DNA of 64,000 bases from the NCBI GenBank assembly GCA_963752325.1, contig CAVVXU010000010.1, positions 1-64,000 on the forward strand, written 5' to 3'. The notes under the pieces were generated by a model. That model ran no database searches. It worked only from the letters and a program-made list of their open reading frames with translations, and was not told where the DNA came from. The translations under genes were made by a program, and so were the position numbers. Below are positions 8,320 through 17,928 of this stretch, in pieces (position 1 is the first letter of the stretch; the number at the start of each line of letters is the position of its first letter). This DNA comes from CAVTJL01 sp963752325. GTDB lineage: Bacteria; Pseudomonadota; Alphaproteobacteria; Geminicoccales; Geminicoccaceae.

Positions 8320-9878
8320 TCAGGGAGAAGTCGGCCCAACCAAGGCGAGCTGTGCGACAGGTCTGTGCAGCACGTTCGGAAAGGTAAGGCCCTGGTATTC
8401 GATCCGGGCGACGGCATCGGCGAGCCGCGCAAGGCCTGCCCCTAATGGGCTGTAAACTCCATACGTTATCCCCCGCCCCTGAGCATGGCCGAGGATCAAC
8501 GCGGCTTCGGACTCGGGGACGCCTGCTTGCTCGAGGGCGCCCGCGACATTTTTACGCCGGCTGTGATGATCTGTTCTCGGACGGGTCACCCCGGCCCAGC
8601 GCTTCCATCTGGTGAAAGCTCTACCGATCGTCGCAGCCGGGAGCCTTGGCGGCTCGGGCGGCAGGTGGGGCAGCAGAGGGGGATGGATGGGCACGCGCCG
8701 CTTACCGGCAGGGGTCTTCCGGTCGCTCAAGCTCAGATCGAGGTAAGGCACCGGCCCGTCCAGCACGATCGCATCGACGGTGCAGACCTCGCCGAGCCTC
8801 AGGCCGCTGTAGAGGGAGACGATAAACACAAAGGCCACCCCGGCTGGCGCCCGAGGAAGCGCGTCGGCGAGGAGCTGCAGGTCAGCCATGGTGTAGGGCT
8901 CATGGGCGGCGGGTTTGGCTTTGCAAAGCGCAGGCCGTTCCCATGGGTTCTCCTGGCACAGCCCGCGCCCGATCGCCCATTTCCACAATCCGCCGATATT
9001 GGAAATATGCCGGCGGACCGATGCTACAGCCAAGCCTCGCCCATCTCCTGCCGGGTAGGGCTCTATGAGCTTGGCCAGGGGCAGTCCGGCTGCCTTGCGA
9101 TCGCGAGCATGGCTCGGGCTCGACCTCTCCGGCGCTCCCACAAACTCGCCGGCTGTCCGGCGGCTCACGTGGCCAAGCGTCGCCCGATCCGGCAACCAAC
9201 CGGCCAGGAGCTGCAGACTGGTCTCGGCCTGCGCGATGGTTGTCGCGGCGAGAGAGCCGTCAGGCCTGCGAAGCTCCGCCATAGAGCGCTCTATAAGAGT
9301 GTCGAGCCGATCGGCAGCCTTCCTGCGGCGCTCTAGGGACGCAGTTGGAAATGTCCGCACCCTGGACATTTGCGGCAGCTCACCGCCGTTGTGGAGCGTC
9401 CTAGCAGCCATTGCGCGCCCCCGGCAGAGCTTGGCGCTAGGGCGTTTACGGCGTCGTCGGTCGCCTGATAGCCTGCGCGCCGGATGACCTCGGTTGCTTC
9501 GTCAGAATAGCTCATTAGGGCCTCGAGGCTCGCAGCGTGCTCGAGCGCCGGCAGATCGTCGGCAACGTCCATCAGCTTTGAAGCGAGTTCGTCGTGGTAC
9601 CGGTGCGCCTCGCTAAGCGCCAGGCTATCGATCTCGGCAGCGGTGGGCGGCCTGTTCTGCCGTAGCGGAGCCCAGCGGGCATGCTCGGCCGCTATGGCTG
9701 CATGGCGTAGGCGCCGAGCCTCCGGGAGGCTATTCGTGCTATGCGTCCTGAGGTTGGCCCAGCGGAACGCAGGCTCGCCAGGATGCAGCTTCAGGACGTC
9801 CTGCGGGGTGCGCAACCTCACCCACCACGTCTGATGGCGCAATGCGAGGTGCTGAGTGTCGCCGTGTGCCTTGGCCAT
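8320..9878 (-). pseudogene. Tyrosine recombinase (integrase) with DUF6538-like N-terminus, one frameshift
   Basis: Site-specific recombinase of the island. The N-terminal part (ATG at 9878; MAKAHGDTQHLALRHQTWWVR) resembles the DUF6538 arm found at the start of many alphaproteobacterial integrases. One frameshift near 9340-9410 separates it from the core-binding and catalytic parts. The catalytic set is complete: Arg in LYSGLRLGEV, His-x-x-Arg in DHHSRRKNVAGAL, His in ILGHAQGRG and the nucleophilic Tyr in ITYGVYSP. Total length would be about 515 residues, normal for this class. The 3' end lies 25 bases from attL. If the frameshift is a sequencing error the enzyme is probably active; if real, the island cannot excise with it. 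Confidence 0.85.
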
Positions 9879-10258
9879 GCGCGGCTTATAGCCCGAAAGG
9901 ATTGAGCCTAGCAGGCGTCCAAAGCGAAGAGGCGGGCCTCGACACAACCGTTGATACATGCATTTCTCTGGCGAATAGATCGCCTTACGGTCCGATCGAT
10001 GGCCGGGCAGGGAGGAACCGCGGATGTTGACCTCTGTTCACGGGCCGTAAAATCGCGGCCAGACCATTGGCTAGGCGACGCCATCCCAACCAGGCCATAG
10101 AGGGCGCAGCTCAGTGTGCCGACGGCCTGGGTTGGCGGCGTTACTATAACCAGACGCGCTTGTGCCGCACCTTGAACCTGGGCTCATCAAGCCGGTTTGT
10201 GGCTTCGCTGTCGCCAGCCATCGGCCGCACCCCCAGCGTGATGCCGCACGATCCACAT
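9879..10258. other. Intergenic region upstream of integrase
   Basis: About 380 bases between the integrase start and the IS630 element. Short open frames exist on both strands but have no ribosome-binding site or recognisable motif. No tRNA, repeat or copy of the GTAGTTTCCGA motif was seen. It presumably holds the integrase promoter. Confidence 0.5.
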
Positions 10259-10315
10259 TACTAATATCCCATAAATATACCTGACAAATGTTTCAGCTGG
10301 TGCTATGCATGGGTC

Positions 10316-10765
10316 ATGCAAGCGCGGGACTTTCGCGGCATCGGGCGGGCGGCGCAGGAGGCGCTGCGGCGGCGTGCGTTGTTCCTGATCGAGGAGCGGG
10401 GCCTGAGCCAGGCGCAGGCAGCCGAGGCGGTCGGTGTTCAGCGGCAGACGGTGAATATCTGGCTCCAGCGCTATCGCGCTCAGGGCGAGGCGGGCGTGCT
10501 CGACGGGCGGCGAGTGTCGCCGCGCCGGGGCAAGGGGCTGCTGACAGCGGATGAGGCGGACAGGGTCAGGGGCTGGATCGCCGACAAGATGCCCGACCAG
10601 CTGAAGCTGCCCTTTGCCTTGTGGACCAGCCGGGCGGTGCGCGACCTGATCCAGCTCAGGCTCGGCAAGCGGCTCGGCCTGTCGACGGTGCAGCTCTATC
10701 TGCAGCGCCTGTCGACTTCGTCGACATCCCGCCGGGGGATCGGGCCTCAGGCCCGATGCGCATGA
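10316..10765 (+). CDS. IS630 transposase OrfA (helix-turn-helix part)
   Basis: 149 residues giving the DNA-binding half of an IS630 transposase: LSQAQAAEAVGVQRQTVNIWLQRYR is a helix-turn-helix, followed by the linker GVLDGRRVSPRRGKGLL and a second winged-helix-like part (LPFALWTSRAVRDLI). In most relatives this continues directly into the DDE domain. Here the frame ends in TGA overlapping the ATG of OrfB (ATGA at 10762-10765), preceded by two small palindromes, GTCGACTTCGTCGAC and GGGCCTCAGGCCC. The second IS copy keeps the same arrangement, so it belongs to the element and is not an error. Confidence 0.85.
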   Translation: MQARDFRGIGRAAQEALRRRALFLIEERGLSQAQAAEAVGVQRQTVNIWLQRYRAQGEAGVLDGRRVSPRRGKGLLTADEADRVRGWIADKMPDQLKLPFALWTSRAVRDLIQLRLGKRLGLSTVQLYLQRLSTSSTSRRGIGPQARCA

Positions 10766-11400
10766 CGCCGCAAAAGCCACTGGCCCGGGCCAGAGAGCGC
10801 CAACCTGCGGCGATCGCGGCCTGGCTGGAGCTGGATTATCCGGCGATCGCCAAGCGGGCCAGAACCGAGCGGGCGGTGATCTATTGGGGTGACGAGACCG
10901 GCATCTCCAATCAGGACCAGATTGGGCGGTCCTACGCGCCCAAGGGCAAGACGCCGGTGGTGACGCGTACCGCCAAGCGGATCTCCCAGAGCATGATCTC
11001 GGCGGTGAGCAATCGTGGCCTGATGCGCTTCATGCTCTACGAGGCCGCGTTGAACGCCCTGCGCTTCATCGCCTTCCTGCGCCGGCTGATCAAGGATGCG
11101 GGACAGAAGGTCATCCTGATTCTCGACAACCTCAAGGTGCGCCACGCCGCGAAGGTGACCGCCTGGGTGGCTGCGCACGCCCATGAGATCGAGCTCTGCT
11201 ACCTGCCGGCCTATGCCCCGGACCACAATCCCGACGAGTACCTCAACAACGACCTGAAGCAGAAGCTGCGTCAGCAGCCCCAGCCGGTATCGAAAGACGC
11301 CCTGACCAGGAGCACGCGCGCGGTGCTCCGCGCCATCCAGCGCTCACCCGCTCGGATCAAGGCCTACTTCAAACCCCAGCCCGTCCGCTATGCCGCTTGA
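10756..11400 (+). CDS. IS630 transposase OrfB (DDE catalytic part)
   Basis: About 214 residues starting MRMTPQKPLARAR. The DDE catalytic residues are visible: Asp in VIYWGDETGI, Asp in KVILILDNLKVRHA, and Glu in YAPDHNPDEYLNNDLK. The domain is complete to the end (RIKAYFKPQPVRYAA). ATG codons at 10756 and 10762 are both possible; the second overlaps the OrfA stop, so expression is probably by stop-start reinitiation or by a frameshift joining the two parts. The sequence shows no damage, so this copy may be active. Confidence 0.85.
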   Translation: MRMTPQKPLARARERQPAAIAAWLELDYPAIAKRARTERAVIYWGDETGISNQDQIGRSYAPKGKTPVVTRTAKRISQSMISAVSNRGLMRFMLYEAALNALRFIAFLRRLIKDAGQKVILILDNLKVRHAAKVTAWVAAHAHEIELCYLPAYAPDHNPDEYLNNDLKQKLRQQPQPVSKDALTRSTRAVLRAIQRSPARIKAYFKPQPVRYAA

Positions 11401-11430
11401 TATGTCGGGTATAGCGTTGGGATATTAGTA

Positions 11431-11749
11431 AGGAGGGCGTGTTCTGGGCACGGGCGACACCTTGCGCGAAAGTGACCGATGCGTCCACCCAAGCGGGGGC
11501 ACTCCACTCTTGTACCGCACCCACCCTGGCGCACCGCCAAAACACTCCACCCAGCGGCCCCACACGTGCCCTCATCAATGGTTCGGGCTAGCGCCTCGGA
11601 CGCACTCCAGTTGCGGCCGGCTGGCACCCGTCGCGCCAAGCCGCGCATTGCATGGAGTTTACGTGGCGTAGCGTGTCCAAGGGCGGGAGACGGTGATAGG
11701 CTAAACTGGCGGTTCCGCGCGGGAAGCACCGGTTCGAATGGAGTGCAGA
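11431..11749. other. Leader region of the hybrid sensor gene
   Basis: About 320 bases without a convincing gene. Short frames are present but lack start signals. A GGAG lies six bases before the ATG at 11750. No copy of the GTAGTTTCCGA motif is present, so the sensor gene is not obviously autoregulated through it. Confidence 0.5.
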
Positions 11750-14700
11750 ATGCCGAAAGGCGCTCGGCAGCAGGCAAAAGCGGCCCGGGCGCAGCCGAGA
11801 CGGCGTTCCCCGGCAGCTCACGGCTCGGCGGACTTCGCCGTGGTCGGCATAGGCGCCTCGGCCGGCGGGCTCGACGCCTGCAGGAAGCTCCTGGACGCGC
11901 TGCCGGCCGGCAGTGGGATGGCCTTCATCCTGGTCCAGCATCTCGATCCGACCCACGAGAGCATGATGGCGGACCTGCTGGCCGGGCACACCTCGATGAC
12001 CGTCCGGCAGGCAACGGACGGCATGGCGGTCGAGCGCGAGCACCTCTATGTCATCCCCCCTGGAGCCTATCTGTCCGTCGCCGACGGCGCCCTCCACCTC
12101 TCAGAGCCGCTGGCGCGTCATGGCGCGCGCCTGCCTTTCGACTTCCTGCTGCGCTCGCTGGCGGAGGAATGCGGCGACCGCGCCGTCTGCGTGATCCTGT
12201 CGGGAACGGGGGCCGACGGCAGCCTCGGGCTGAAGGCCGTGAAGGAAAAGGGCGGGCTCGTCATCGCGCAGGACCCCGGCGAGGCCGGCTATGACGGCAT
12301 GCCGCGTAGCGCGATCATGACCCACGCGGTGGACCTCGTGCTTCCGGTGGCGAAGATTCCGGAAGCACTCGTCAGATACGACCGGCGCATGGGCCTCACG
12401 CGCCGCCGGAGCGGCTCGCGTGCGCTGGATACGGCCCATGATCGGCTGCCCGAGATCATCGATCTCTTGCGCACGACGACCGCCCACGATTTCACCCTTT
12501 ACAAGCCGGGCACGTTGCAGCGCCGGATCGAGCGCCGGATGGCGATGGCGGCGATCGAGACCCACGACATGGACCGCTATCTCGGCCTGCTGAGGAGCGA
12601 CACGAGCGAGCTCGCCCTGCTCGCCAAGGACCTGCTCATCAATGTCACGAGCTTCTTCCGTGATCCGCAGGTGTTCGATCTGCTGGCGAGGAAGGTCGTT
12701 CCGGACCTGGTCCGCAGCCACCCGTCCGATCGCCCCCTGCGCATCTGGATCGCCGGATGCAGCACGGGCGAGGAGACCTATTCCCTGGCCATGCTCTTCC
12801 GCGAGGAGATGACGGCGGCGAAGCGCGACGCCAGGCTGCAGGTCTTCGCCTCCGACGTCGATGAGGACGCCGTCGCCGCCGCCCGGGCGGGCGTCTACCC
12901 GGAAACGATCGAGGCGGACGTGACACCGGCGCGCCTTGCCCGCTTTTTCACGAAGGAAGGTCACAGCTACCGGGTTTTGCCCGACCTGCGCGCCGCTGTG
13001 GTCTTCACGGTCCAGGATGTGCTGGCCGATCCGCCGTTCTCGCGCCTCGACCTCGTCTCGTGTCGGAATCTTCTGATCTATCTGCGCCCCGAGGCGCAGG
13101 CGAAGGTCGTCTCGCTGTTTCATTTCGCGCTGCGCGAGGGTGGCATTCTCCTGCTCGGCGGCTCGGAGACGGTCGGCAATGCCGACGGCCGCTTCGAGGT
13201 GGTCTCCAAGGCGGCGCGGCTCTATCGGCACATCGGTCGCAGCCGCCCGGGAGAGGTCGGCTTCTCTTTCGGCGCCGGTGACGGCGTGCGCGTCGCCGCG
13301 CGGCTCGGAACAAGGCCCGGCGCCCTCGCGCCAAGGCGCTCTGGCCGAGCTCTGCCGGCGCCTGGTGATCGAGGCCTATGCGCCGGCAGCGGTCCTGACC
13401 AACCGCAAGCACGAATGCCTCTATTCCCTCGGACCGACAGACCGCTATCTGCGCGTGGCGCCGGGGCTCCCTACGCTCGATCTGCTCGCGATGGCGCGCG
13501 AGGGCGTGCGCACCAGGCTCCGCTCGGCAATCCAGCGAGCCAGTCAGGAGAACGCGCGCATCGTCGTCAGTGGCTGCCGGACGCGCCACGACGGCCATCC
13601 GGGCTCGTTCAGCATCGCCGTCCAGCCGGTTCCGGGCGAAGGCGGGGAGCTGCTGCTGATCTGCTTCATCGACGAGCCGAAGCAGGAGCCGACCCGCCCT
13701 CGCCCCGGCACGTCAGGGGACGCCACGCGAGCGGCCGAGCTCGAGCAGGAGCTCGACGCCACGAGAACGGAGCTCCGGGACGCCGTCCGCGACCTCGAGA
13801 CCTCGAACGAGGAGCAGAAGGCGGTCAACGAGGAGGCCTTGTCCGTCAACGAGGAGTTCCAATCGACGAACGAGGAGCTGCTGACCTCGAAGGAGGAGCT
13901 GCAATCGCTCAACGAGGAGCTGACCGCCCTCAACGGCCAGCTCCACGAAGCGCTGGAGCGGCAGCGCACGACATCCAATGACCTGCAGAATGTCCTCTAC
14001 AGCACCGATGTCGCAACACTGTTCCTCGACACTCGACCTCAATATCCGCTTCTTCACCCCGGCCACCAAGTCGCTCTTCAGCGTCATTCCCGCCGACGTC
14101 GGACGGCCGCTCGCGGACCTCAGCTCGCTGGCCACGGATGACGCCCTTCTGAGCGATGCCCGGACGGTGCTGCGGACGCTCGCGCCGATCGAGCGGGAGA
14201 TCGAAGCGCGGAGCGGAGCCTGGTACCTCCGTCGCATCCTGCCTTACCGCGCCCAGGACGGCGGGGTGGAGGGCGTCGTCATCACCTTCGCCGACATCAC
14301 CGAGCGGAGGCGCACGGCGGACGCGCTGGAGGCGGCCAAGCGGCAGGCGGAGCGCGCGAACTGCCGCCAAGTCGCGCTTTCTCGCCGCCGCGAGCCATGA
14401 CCTCCGCCAGCCACTTCAAACGCTTGCCCTGCTTCATGGACTGCTGGCGAAGACCGTCGAGGGGGAGAGGGCGCAGAAGCTGGTCGCACGCCTCGACGAG
14501 ACGCTGGGCACCATGTCGGGCATGCTGAACGTGCTGCTCGACATCAACCAGATCGAGGCTGGCACCGTCCGCGCCGAAAGGGTCGCCTTCCCGATCAACG
14601 ACCTGCTCGACCGGCTGAGGCACGAGTTCGCCTACCACGCGCAGGCGCACGGGCTCGCCCTGCGTGTGGTCCCGTGTGGCCTCTCGATAGAGAGCGATCC

Positions 14701-16159
14701 GCGTCTGCTCGAGCAGATGCTCCGCAACCTGCTTGTCGAACGCCTTCAAATACACCAAGCGCGGCAAGGTGCTGCTCGGGTGCCGGCGGCGCGAAGGGAA
14801 TGCTGAGCATCGAGGTCTGGGACACCGGAGTCGGCATCCCCGAGGACGAGCTCGAAGCGATCTTCGACGAGTACCATCAGCTCGACAATGCCGCCCGCGA
14901 ACGGAGCCGGGGCCTGGGCCTGGGCCTCTCCATCGTGCAGCGCCTGGGGAAGCTGCTGGGCCATCGGATCGGGGTCCGCTCGAAGCCCGGCAAGGGCTCG
15001 GTCTTCGCCATCGAGGTGATGCGCCCATCGGGCACGACGGCACCCCAGCTCGAGCGCCCCCGCCACGGCACGGATGACGCGAGCATTCAACCCGCTCGCC
15101 ACACCGGGGCGATCCTGGTCGTCGAGGACGACCCGGAGGTGGGCGAGCTCCTCGAGCTCCTCCTCGCGGACGAGGGCCATCGCGTCACAACGGCGCCCGA
15201 CGGCATCGCGGCGCTGGACCTGGTGGCGCAAGGGACGGTCCGACCCGATCTCGTCCTCGCAGACTACAATCTGCCGAACGGCATGGACGGCCTCCAGGTC
15301 ATCGCGAAGCTCCAGGAAAAGCTTCTTCGCCATATCCCGGCCATTGTTCTCACCGGCGACATATCGACCCGTGCCTTGCGCGAGATCGCGCTCCAGAGAC
15401 TTCGTACGGCTCAACAAGCCGGTGAAGCCGAAGGAACTGACGCAGACCATCCAGCGTCTTCTCCCGATAGCGCCCGCCGTGCCGACCGCGCATGCTCCGC
15501 ACCCGGCCGAGGCGGCGACCGGCACCGGACCGCCCACCATCTTCGTCGTCGACGACGACAGCCAGGTTCGCGAGGCGATTCGCGCCGTGCTCGAGGACGA
15601 TGGCCGGATCGTCAAGGACTATGCGGCCTGCGAGGCGTTTCTCGAGGCCTATCGTCCAGGCGGCGACGGATGCCTCTTGGTCGATGCCTATCTGCCGGGC
15701 ATGAGCGGGCTCGAACTGCTGCAGAGGCTCCATAGCTTGGGCCATCGCCTGCCGGCCATCATGATCACCGGCAACAGCGACGTGGCGATGGCCGTTCGAG
15801 CCATGAAGGCGGGCGCCTCGGACTTCATCGAGAAGCCCATCGGCCGCATGGAGCTGCTCGCCAGCGTCGAGCGCGCTCTCGAGCAGTCGCGGGATTCGAC
15901 AAGCTGCTGGCCCGGCGAGAGGATGCGGCCAGCCATATCGCCGGTCTCACGCCCGCGACAGCGCCAAGTCATGGACCTGGTGCTCGCCGGCCAGCCCAGC
16001 AAGAACATCGCCGCGGACCTGGGCATCAGCCAACGCACCGTCGAGAACCATCGCGCCTCGATCATGAGGAAAGCGGGCGTGAGATCCCTACCGGCGCTGG
16101 CCCGCCTGGCGCTTGCCGCCGTCCCGACCGATGCCGGCGAGCCAATCGCGCAACCTTGA
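11750..16159 (+). pseudogene. Giant hybrid sensor: CheB-CheR-coiled coil-PAS-HisKA-HATPase-REC-REC-FixJ-type HTH, with frameshifts
   Basis: Single coding unit of about 1470 codons read through several single-base shifts (near 13310, 14030, 14360, 14740, 14790, 15400, and a cancelling pair near 15895 and 15958). Domains in order: CheB methylesterase (GIGASAGGLD Ser, LVQHLDPTHES His, LSGTGADGS Asp); CheR methyltransferase (SAM-site GCSTGEETYSLAM, SCRNLLIYL); a Glu-rich coiled coil of SVNEEFQSTNEELLTSKEE type; PAS; histidine kinase (HDLRQPLQTLALL, DTGVGIPEDELEAIF, GLGLGLSIV); REC1 (ILVVEDDPEV, LADYNLP); REC2 (IFVVDDDSQV, LVDAYLPGMSG, KP in IEKPIGR); and a FixJ/LuxR-type HTH (RQRQVMDLVLAGQPSKNIA, ISQRTVENHRASIM). 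Signal, phosphotransfer and DNA binding thus sit in one protein. It lies just upstream of the first GTAGTTTCCGA site. Confidence 0.85.
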
Positions 16160-16196
16160 TCCCCCTTGGACGGCCGGACGGGTGTGTAGCGGGTAG

Positions 16197-16240
16197 GTAG
16201 TTTCCGAGCCTACCGCGTCGGCATCGCCGCTGGGTATTCT
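16197..16240 (+). promoter_or_regulatory. FixJ-like box and -10-like element before the SPFH gene
   Basis: Exact GTAGTTTCCGA at 16197-16207, here flanked by GGTAGG and CCTACC arms, with GTATTCT beginning at 16234, 26 bases after the motif. It lies 168 bases upstream of the stomatin-like gene and directly downstream of the hybrid sensor stop codon. Confidence 0.6.
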
Positions 16241-16375
16241 GCACCGAGGTCCGAATGAGGCGGTGCGATTCGCCCCCGGCTGACACAGACGGGTGCTGGG
16301 ATCGAGCTGTCCTGCAGCTTCGCCTCAGCCGCTGGGACGAGCGTCTCTTTCTCCTGTTCTGAAGGGAACAGCACC

Positions 16376-17206
16376 ATGTTCTTCTCGACCCTGTATATCG
16401 TCCCGATTGTCCTGGTCGTTGCCTTGGTTCTGATCATGGCGAGCGTGAAGATCCTGCGCGAATACGAGCGGGCCGTGGTCTTTACGCTGGGGCGTTTCCA
16501 GAGCGTCAAGGGGCCGGGCCTCGTGCTGATGATCCCCTTCTTCCAGGAGATGGTGCGCGTGGATCTGCGCATCCAGGTCATCGAGGTGCCGAGCCAGGAC
16601 GTGATCTCCCGAGACAATGTCTCGATGAAGGTCGACGCGGTGCTCTACTTCAACGTCGTCAATCCCGAACGGGCGATCATCCAGGTCCAGCACTACCTCC
16701 CGGCCACGAACATGCTGGCGCAGACGACCCTGCGTGCCGTGCTGGGCCAGCACGAGCTCGACGAGATGCTGTCCGAGCGGAAGAAGCTCAGCACCGACGT
16801 CCAGAGCATCCTGGACACCCAGACCGAGGCCTGGGGGATCAAGGTAAGCAACGTCGAGATCAGAACCGTCGAGCTGACGGACAACATGGTGCGCGCCATC
16901 GCCAAGCAGGCGGAAGCGGAACGCGACCGGCGGGCCAAGATCATCCATGCGGACGCCGAGTTCCAGGCGTCGCAGACCCTCGTCAACGCCGCCAGGATTC
17001 TCTCGAGCATTCCGGCCGCCATGCAGCTGCGCTACCTGCAGACGCTGGCGGAGATCGGCGCCGAGCAGAACTCCACCGTCGTCTTTCCGATGCCGATCGA
17101 CATCATCAAGCCGTTCCTGGAGCTTCTCGAGAAGCCGGGCAAGGCGCTCGGCACCAATGGCGATGCTCGCCTCCCGCTCATAAGCGAGGCCCCTTTGGCG
17201 GCGTGA
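16376..17206 (+). CDS. SPFH/Band 7 (stomatin/slipin-like) membrane protein
   Basis: 276-residue stomatin-type protein. One N-terminal membrane anchor (LYIVPIVLVVALVLIMA) is followed by the Band 7 domain: REYERAVVFTLGRFQSVKGPG, the PSQDVISRDNVSMKVDAVLYF core, and the helical stretch AIAKQAEAERDRRAKIIHADAE. Members scaffold lipid microdomains and often regulate membrane proteases, but the nfeD-type partner usually found beside slipins is absent here. It is intact, unlike its upstream neighbour. Expression is probably driven by the box at 16197. A role in membrane integrity under stress is inferred from family and context. Confidence 0.88.
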   Translation: MFFSTLYIVPIVLVVALVLIMASVKILREYERAVVFTLGRFQSVKGPGLVLMIPFFQEMVRVDLRIQVIEVPSQDVISRDNVSMKVDAVLYFNVVNPERAIIQVQHYLPATNMLAQTTLRAVLGQHELDEMLSERKKLSTDVQSILDTQTEAWGIKVSNVEIRTVELTDNMVRAIAKQAEAERDRRAKIIHADAEFQASQTLVNAARILSSIPAAMQLRYLQTLAEIGAEQNSTVVFPMPIDIIKPFLELLEKPGKALGTNGDARLPLISEAPLAA

Positions 17207-17483
17207 GCAGTGAATCTCGTCACCTTCGTAAATGACCCATACCGCTGAGGCCGGCAGTGGAACCAAGCTCGCCTTAGGGAGACCAGGATGGCCGTTGAAC
17301 CCTTGTCGAAGCCGGTATCATCGACGAATCCGCACGGCATCGAGTTGCTAGCTTCTCTGCGTCTTCCGGCAAGCTCTGCCGTGGCGCCACGGGAGCTTGG
17401 CCGGCTTACATGGTCGACGCGCTCCCGCGCATCATTCTCTTTCTCGAGCTGCGGCGGCGGCGTGGCAACGAGGAGATCGTGTG

Positions 17484-17726
17484 TCACCGCCGTCGGACGG
17501 CGTTGCCGTCCCGGAGGATGAGCTCGATGATCGTGGCGGCGTCTGCGTGGGCGTGGGACTTGCCGTCCGTCGCCAAGAGGACGGCGCCCCGATGGGCCGT
17601 GGCCGCATCCTCGAGGATCACCCTGGCCTCGGCGGCGTCGATGATCCTGTTCTCGGTCAGCGACAGCAGCATCGACTCGCAGATGGAGAGCGCCGCGAGC
17701 CCCGCCGCCTCGGATCCGTGGGGCAT
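17484..17726 (-). CDS. Small conserved-looking hypothetical protein
   Basis: 80 residues from the ATG at 17726 (MPHGSEAAGLAALSICESML). The middle (LTENRIIDAAEARVILEDAATAH) looks like the small alpha-helical proteins often annotated as hypothetical in alphaproteobacterial stress regions, but I cannot name a function. There is no signal peptide or membrane segment. It is transcribed divergently from the Crp/Fnr gene, with about 200 bases between them that include an imperfect palindrome. The 280 bases downstream, toward the SPFH gene, hold only weak open frames. Confidence 0.5.
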   Translation of the reverse strand: MPHGSEAAGLAALSICESMLLSLTENRIIDAAEARVILEDAATAHRGAVLLATDGKSHAHADAATIIELILRDGNAVRRR

Positions 17727-17817
17727 GGGAGCGTCCTTTCGAGGCCGGAGAGTGGAACCTGCGGCCGGAAGGGCCGAGGCTCGCCGCCAGTGCAAGGTGT
17801 GAGTGTAGCCCGTCGAG

Positions 17818-17834
17818 ATCAGTGCAATGCTGAT
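17818..17834. promoter_or_regulatory. Imperfect palindrome in divergent promoter region
   Basis: ATCAGTGCAATGCTGAT, a 5-bp inverted repeat (ATCAG/CTGAT) with a 7-base centre, lies between the divergent small gene and the Crp/Fnr gene, 94 bases before the latter's start. It could be an operator for a dimeric regulator such as the adjacent Crp/Fnr protein, but it does not match a standard FNR or CRP site. Confidence 0.25.
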
Positions 17835-17928
17835 GCAGGATAGCGTGACGTGCGGCCGATCTTGCGCCCTGCAGCGGGCGGCAGCTACTTGGCCATGACC
17901 GCGCTCGTCTGATGTGAGGAGCTTGGCG

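Larger units (their letters stand above)
10261..11428 (+). mobile_element. IS630-family insertion sequence, copy 1
   Basis: 1168-bp element flanked by TA on both sides, the usual IS630 target. The ends form an imperfect inverted repeat of about 26 bases: both begin CTAATATCCCA and share a TATACC and GACA further in. It carries a two-gene transposase (orfA and orfB) with both frames open. A related copy in the opposite orientation lies at 55373-56534. It is inserted in non-coding DNA between the integrase and the hybrid sensor. Confidence 0.88.

Noticed and set aside
17288..17521. 77-codon frame after GGGAGACC between the SPFH and small hypothetical genes
   Set aside because: Ser/Arg-rich shadow-like composition without a motif. 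It also overlaps the 3' end of the better-supported minus-strand gene.
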